Source: Brachyhypopomus gauderio
Taxonomy: Eukaryota; Chordata; Actinopteri; Gymnotiformes; Hypopomidae
DNA: 64,000 bases
Assembly (NCBI RefSeq): GCF_052324685.1
Contig: NC_135211.1
Span: 13,459,240-13,523,239 of the forward strand
Direction of reading: 5' to 3'
A program made the translations under genes and the position numbers. Positions 58,474-64,000 of the stretch are shown one piece after another. The notes under the pieces were generated by a model that worked only from the letters and a program-made list of their open reading frames with translations, was not told the origin of the DNA and ran no database searches. Numbering within the stretch: the first letter of the stretch is position 1; each line of letters opens with the position of its first letter.

Positions 58474-61264
58474 CATTGTGGTGGTGATGTCTGAGTTTGG
58501 TATCTTCTATGTGAAAAATAAAAGGTAATTATAAAGTGATTATATGTAAGTCGGTTCAGGGGCTGGAGGGGAAACCCCACACAGTCATCTGGAAAAATCT
58601 CCTTAACACTTTAGCATGAACACATCTGGACAGGCCGTGCACGCCTGGGCCTGCCCTCTGGAGGACACCCCGCTGTGCCCTCTTATCACGCTGGGTGCAC
58701 TTTGACCACAGAGATGTTGACCACAGAGATGTTGACCATGGAGACGTTAAACACAGACTGTTCTGATATATGGCAAGTGATTACTAATGTTCAAAAAGCA
58801 GTGTGACAGAATCCTGGAATGCACAATCCCCACAATGTCACTCGGTTTAATAAGAGTATAATACTCTTGGTTTAATACTCCTAATGCTCTTAAGAGTATA
58901 AGTAGCTCCATATGTTCCTCTTTTATCATTGGTCCCTCTGCAACAGTGTCATAATAAAAGTCCTCACGCTAGTGGTTTCGGCGCATATTTTTGGTGTCTT
59001 ACATTTCTATCATTACTACAGCTGTCTTCTTTCCAGCTTGAACCACTGCCTTCAACTACCAATGTATTGTAAACGTATGTGTCTGTGTGTAGTCCCACGG
59101 CCATCCCTGCTCCCGGGCTTGTGTCGTAATGTCGAAGTGGTTTTAACTACAGGAGCAGTAAATCCAGCCCTTCTATTGGTGGACAGGAGGCCTGCTCTCT
59201 GTCTCAGTGGGAATATGTGTGGTAACGGAGCGAAGAGACCTGCCATAGGACTGAAGCATTCATCAGCTTCTTGCTGCACTGCCACAATGAACGCTTCAAA
59301 GGTCCTGTAGGTCCTCATTTATTGCCCAGACAAAAACACTTGTGATGTGTAACTGCTTGACGAACGTGTGGTTCAGTCGATGCAAACAATGGAAACAATG
59401 ATGGGTCTTTATATTACTGTAATGTGCGGTGATGCAATTTAGTCCGTTTCCTGTTAATTAAGAGTTTGTTCCAACATGTCTACTTGACACTAGTACGTAT
59501 AAAGCACTGGTTTTGCACACATGCGCTTTTCTCGAGTGTCTGTGCATGTGAGGTCTTCATAATTGCGTGTACAAAACCTAGTGTGCTCACTCACTATGGA
59601 CATGGACTGGTAGTTGTCTGAGCATGCAGGAGCGTGTCCAGCTGGACACCACACTGTCTCTGAAGCACAGTAAACAGAAGCTGGAAAACACATCACCCCC
59701 ACCCCCCTTTTATTCCTGATGAATCTGTGCCCTGCCTCTGCGTTTTTTTATTGCTTTCTTTACTCGAAAGCTTCGATAATTGAGATGTTTTACTCCATGG
59801 AAAGTTCTGCTGGACCAGTGAGGTGCTGATTTATCGAAACTCTGCGAGGACTAACGAGGAATCTCCCATAAATCCTGCACATTCAGCTCTAAACCGGCCC
59901 GCTGGCTTTCTTCACATGAGGTTCGTGGCATTTATGCCCGCATGTAATTTTATTTATTTATTTATTTATTTTAACCGAAGTTATGGCCCAGATTCAGCGC
60001 AGCCACAAAGGAGCTGCAGAGGGCTGTGATTTACTTTAGAGGCTAGCCACATATGACACGGTGACTTCAGATATATTTATACTACATCATCTTGGTGAGG
60101 TATCTGGAAAGACAGCTCAGTCAGAAACAGTATCGTTAGGCTGCAGCCAAAGAATCCGCTTGTTTATACGATCCAGCAATCCCATCAATTATGTGCTCAG
60201 TGTCTGCTGATTACAATGGCACATCAGGTCACTAGGAGCCACACAGCTAGCCAACGGAAAAATACACATTTTGTCTGAACTTGCATGACCACTACATTGC
60301 CTACAGATGGCTAATAAAAACATTTGTTACCTTTAGAGGAAACCTAATATGTTTAAACTGCAAATGTGTTTTTAGCATGTTCAACAAAGTTCTTGAAGAC
60401 CTGGTTACATTAAGGAGGGTCTCAAAGCAGGTTTGAAGCTTTAGATGATGGAGCCAGCTTTCAGTGGACATTTATACGAGGAACCTCAGGAGAACCAGGT
60501 TCAAAGGGGGTTTAGGGTGTCTATGGTTAGGGTACTTAGAATGTTGCACGGAAGAGTCGTAAAAGTTAAAAGGGTCTCTGGAGAATGCAAGGTAGGAAAC
60601 AACTGATCTTGACGTAGGGAAAACTGAAACTCTTAAGCACACATGCACATGCAAACACACACATATACACACACAAACACACACATATGCTTACTCAAGC
60701 TGTCTACCATTCTCGTTCTTCCTTTTACATACTGTGCCTTGATTGTGGCTTTATGTCTCGGGAGAGCATTTAACAGGAGGTTGGGGGAGTTATACTGCTT
60801 AGCAGTAAATTTCTTACACATTCCTCATTACTTCATACTCTTTAACACATACCAAACCGAAGGCCATGAAGTATTTAAGTGACGTAAGAACATGTGATGG
60901 TGGGGAAGAGAGTGTGAGTACGTTTGTCCATATGGTTAAGTGACAGCCCACTGGCAGTTTCTTGAAAAATGACTGAAACACTGACGCATATCAACCAATG
61001 ACCAAATGCATTTTAGGACCAGCAGACTGATTCGATTCTGGCTAGTTTCTGGAATGCTTAAAAACTCTTATCCCCTTTGGAAGTGACATCATACTTTTTT
61101 CTAAACGCTGCACAATATTTATGATCTATCGTCTTTCGATTTGACCTTGTTTCCCTGATGTCTGGTTTATATCAAAGTGGACCCAGGCCAAAAATCCAAC
61201 TATGATTTTCTAGCACATGTGCATGTATGTATTCACACCCTGTGAATACACAGGGGGCCTCTTG

Positions 61265-61267
<3 letters not shown>

Positions 61268-61347
<80 letters not shown>
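61268..61347. repeat. (GA)n microsatellite
   Basis: About 38 GA units, nearly pure. Confidence 0.95.
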
Positions 61348-61348
<1 letters not shown>

Positions 61349-62323
61349 AAGTGGGGCTCCCTACGTCATGGCCAAAGAAATCCCGCATCATCTCATGGTC
61401 TGCAGGGTCTGTGACCTTGTCGTCATCACTCAGTGCCTCTCTTTGGGGGAGGCACCAGGAGACGTCCAGAGGGACTGGGACAACAGCTGCTGCTAGAAAC
61501 AAAGATGATACAAGCAATGGAGGCTCATACTTCTCATAGGTCTGCCTACCACCTGGCCCCCTTGATACAGGCGAGTAACGGGCAGTGTGGTAACAAAGCG
61601 TGTGTTTAAACTCGTGAGATGATGTTCACCCTCATAGATTATTAAAAGAAAGCTCTCTTTGGGTTATTGATTATTGCTCAACAAAACACTGTTTATCTCT
61701 AAAATGTTAGCGGGGTCACTTCCTATCTGTGATTATTCTTTAACCTACCTCCAAAGCACGACTGCAGCTCCTTTAAAATTACGAAGAAAAAGTAACTCTA
61801 AGCATGTCTGACTTAAATAAACGACTCTTAGCTCTGTATTTTTGTACAGGGCACTAGCACCAAAAGCTCATGCTACTTAAATAACAAACAACAGCCTCAA
61901 ATAGTCCTCCAGTAACGTGCTGCCCTTTAAGTGAAGGAGTGACGGGCTTGTAATTTGAGAGTGGGAGCCGGAGTGTCATTAGTCTAAACCTCGCGCGCTG
62001 CCTCACTTATCCAGATGTTGAATAGACACACAAAGCAGACCAGTGAGCTAAAACGTGCTCACTTTAGCTCCCGTCTGATGAATTCATGGTTTATCGTTGT
62101 AGCGTGGGCAGTTCAGCGCGGACATATAGCATAAAGCAATCTCACATCCATCGGGATAGCCTACCAGCAAGCAAGAAGAACGGATATTTGGAAGGGAGTC
62201 ATTTAGACAGTTTTCTGTTCGGATCTCTTCTGGACATATAATTGTTTTCAAAATGGTTGTTATAGTAAAAAAACAGTCGGTAGTCAAAGTTTAATGCAGG
62301 TATCGATCGTCGATAGGCTATAG

Positions 62324-62977
<654 letters not shown>

Positions 62978-64000
62978 AAACTGTGGTCTCTTCTAGACAG
63001 CAATGCAAAATATGAAGAAATGCTTCTGAGTGCATTTCCCGGGTGCTTGGCGAGTGTAATGTAGCCTGGCTGTCTTGTGCAATAACAGGAGGGTAGTGTT
63101 CCTTTACATTAGTGTTGGACAGTGTGGACAAGCGTTGACAGTGTTATACTTTCTGGTCTATTTAACGGACCTTTAGTTTATCATACTCAGGCATTACGAC
63201 TGAATAAAATAAAGCTAGGGTTTGAATACCCTTGTTAATGGGATGTCCAGGCATAAATACGTTTTATTGAGTGCTGTTTTACCAGGGTCATAACAGTAAG
63301 GTAAAAAATAAAACTGTCAAAGAAAGTTATTTGTTGTAACCTGAAATAAAACTACTAAAAGGGTTGAAAATGAATTTAGAATGAAAATTAACAAAAAATA
63401 GCAGTGAAATTTAAAGCCAAAATAGGCCTAGATTAAAATGGATATATTGTAGTCACCAGATAGTTAAAGAACCTTAGACCTATTAGAGCTAATGCAGATT
63501 TGGCATTTTCTGTGACTTGTTGAGAAAATAATCTTAAATTTAAAGAATCCTAAAGTAAACTCTGATAGATGTTATATACTGTTATATCACTTTACTAGGT
63601 ACTTTACTACGGCTGATAAAGCAGAAGCTAAAATGTTTAAAAATAAAGGTTTTTTTGTTTTTAAATAAAAGTACGCTTAGTAAAAGTAACAAAAACTGAA
63701 AATGGTGTTATGACAAAAAAAATTAAACGGAATTTCACCAAGAAATGGAAAAACTTATAGAAAATAAACTATTATGACCTTGGTTTTTTACTAGCATTTG
63801 TCTGAGAAATTTCAGACATTACTTGAATGTATATGTTCTGCAAAACCATGAAAATGCAGAATGTAGTTTTTATAATGCAATTTTTAAATATTTAGTTCTA
63901 TACATATTTGCATCATTTAAACATGCAGTTTGAATATCCTCTGAAAATAACCTACATATTGCTTAAGAATATTGTGTTAAACAGTATTAAAAATTAATGT
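62978..64000 (+). other. fibin 3' UTR and downstream AT-rich flank
   Basis: The likely 3' UTR is 62978 to about 63225, ending near two overlapping AATAAA signals (63203-63213). Beyond that the sequence is AT-rich, with no exon-like structure that I can support up to the window end. Confidence 0.6.

Larger units (their letters stand above)
46000..62300. other. gene-poor interval between muc15 and fibin
   Basis: I find no multi-exon gene that I can name in about 16 kb. The interval holds a 40-bp minisatellite, two L2-like LINE 3' ends, and microsatellites near 46553, 50600, 52922, 54739, 58409 and 61268. A few minus-strand exon-like segments (about 49607-49772, 51388-51510, 52590-52625) and a plus-strand candidate terminal exon (56190-56335) are treated as findings. 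In mammals SLC5A12 lies between MUC15 and FIBIN, but none of its motifs are visible here. Confidence 0.55.

Noticed and set aside
46000-62300. Search for slc5a12, which lies between MUC15 and FIBIN in mammals
   Set aside because: I saw no transporter motifs such as GGLKAVVWTD on either strand. A tblastn search would be needed to exclude short or decayed exons.

Overview
The window looks like nuclear DNA of a ray-finned fish, most likely a teleost. Genes are split by GT-AG introns, di- and trinucleotide microsatellites are abundant, and the proteins match known vertebrate families nearly end to end. Short dispersed repeats and L2-type LINE fragments of the kind common in fish are also present. 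I cannot name the species. There are six genes: sin3a (+), crabp1 (-), slc25a44 (-), dis3l (-), muc15 (-) and fibin (+). I rebuilt each by joining exons at splice sites with consistent phase; the joined lengths are 1280, 137, 314, 1055, 326 and 208 residues, close to the vertebrate family lengths.

Layout. 1-3.9 kb: no convincing gene. 3.9-5.2 kb: CpG-rich promoter with the noncoding first exon of sin3a. 5.9-17.5 kb: the 20 coding exons of sin3a, the scaffold of the Sin3/HDAC co-repressor, followed by a 3' UTR of about 1.3 kb. 21.0-26.2 kb: four-exon crabp1, a cytoplasmic retinoic-acid carrier. 30.1-32.9 kb: slc25a44, a mitochondrial carrier. 33.5-40.1 kb: dis3l, a cytoplasmic exosome exoribonuclease with 17 coding exons. 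41.5-45.7 kb: muc15, a small membrane mucin. 46-62.3 kb: a gene-poor stretch with a 40-bp minisatellite, two L2 LINE 3' ends, microsatellites and a few orphan exon-like segments. 62.35-62.98 kb: intronless fibin, a secreted fin-bud factor.

The genes do not form one pathway. sin3a, crabp1 and dis3l have human counterparts on 15q; muc15 and fibin lie in a single human 11p14 block; slc25a44 lies on 1q22. The window therefore records chromosome history rather than a functional cluster. Loose links exist: crabp1 (retinoic acid) and fibin (fin bud) both belong to appendage-patterning biology, and sin3a and dis3l act at the transcription and decay ends of gene expression.

The most notable non-textbook signals are three splice sites fused to GT/CA microsatellites (one in sin3a, two in dis3l), a 36/37-bp inverted repeat in a sin3a intron, a perfect 19-bp hairpin in a muc15 intron, a 40-bp minisatellite, and unexplained minus-strand exon-like ORFs between muc15 and fibin. 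I found no convincing previously undescribed system.
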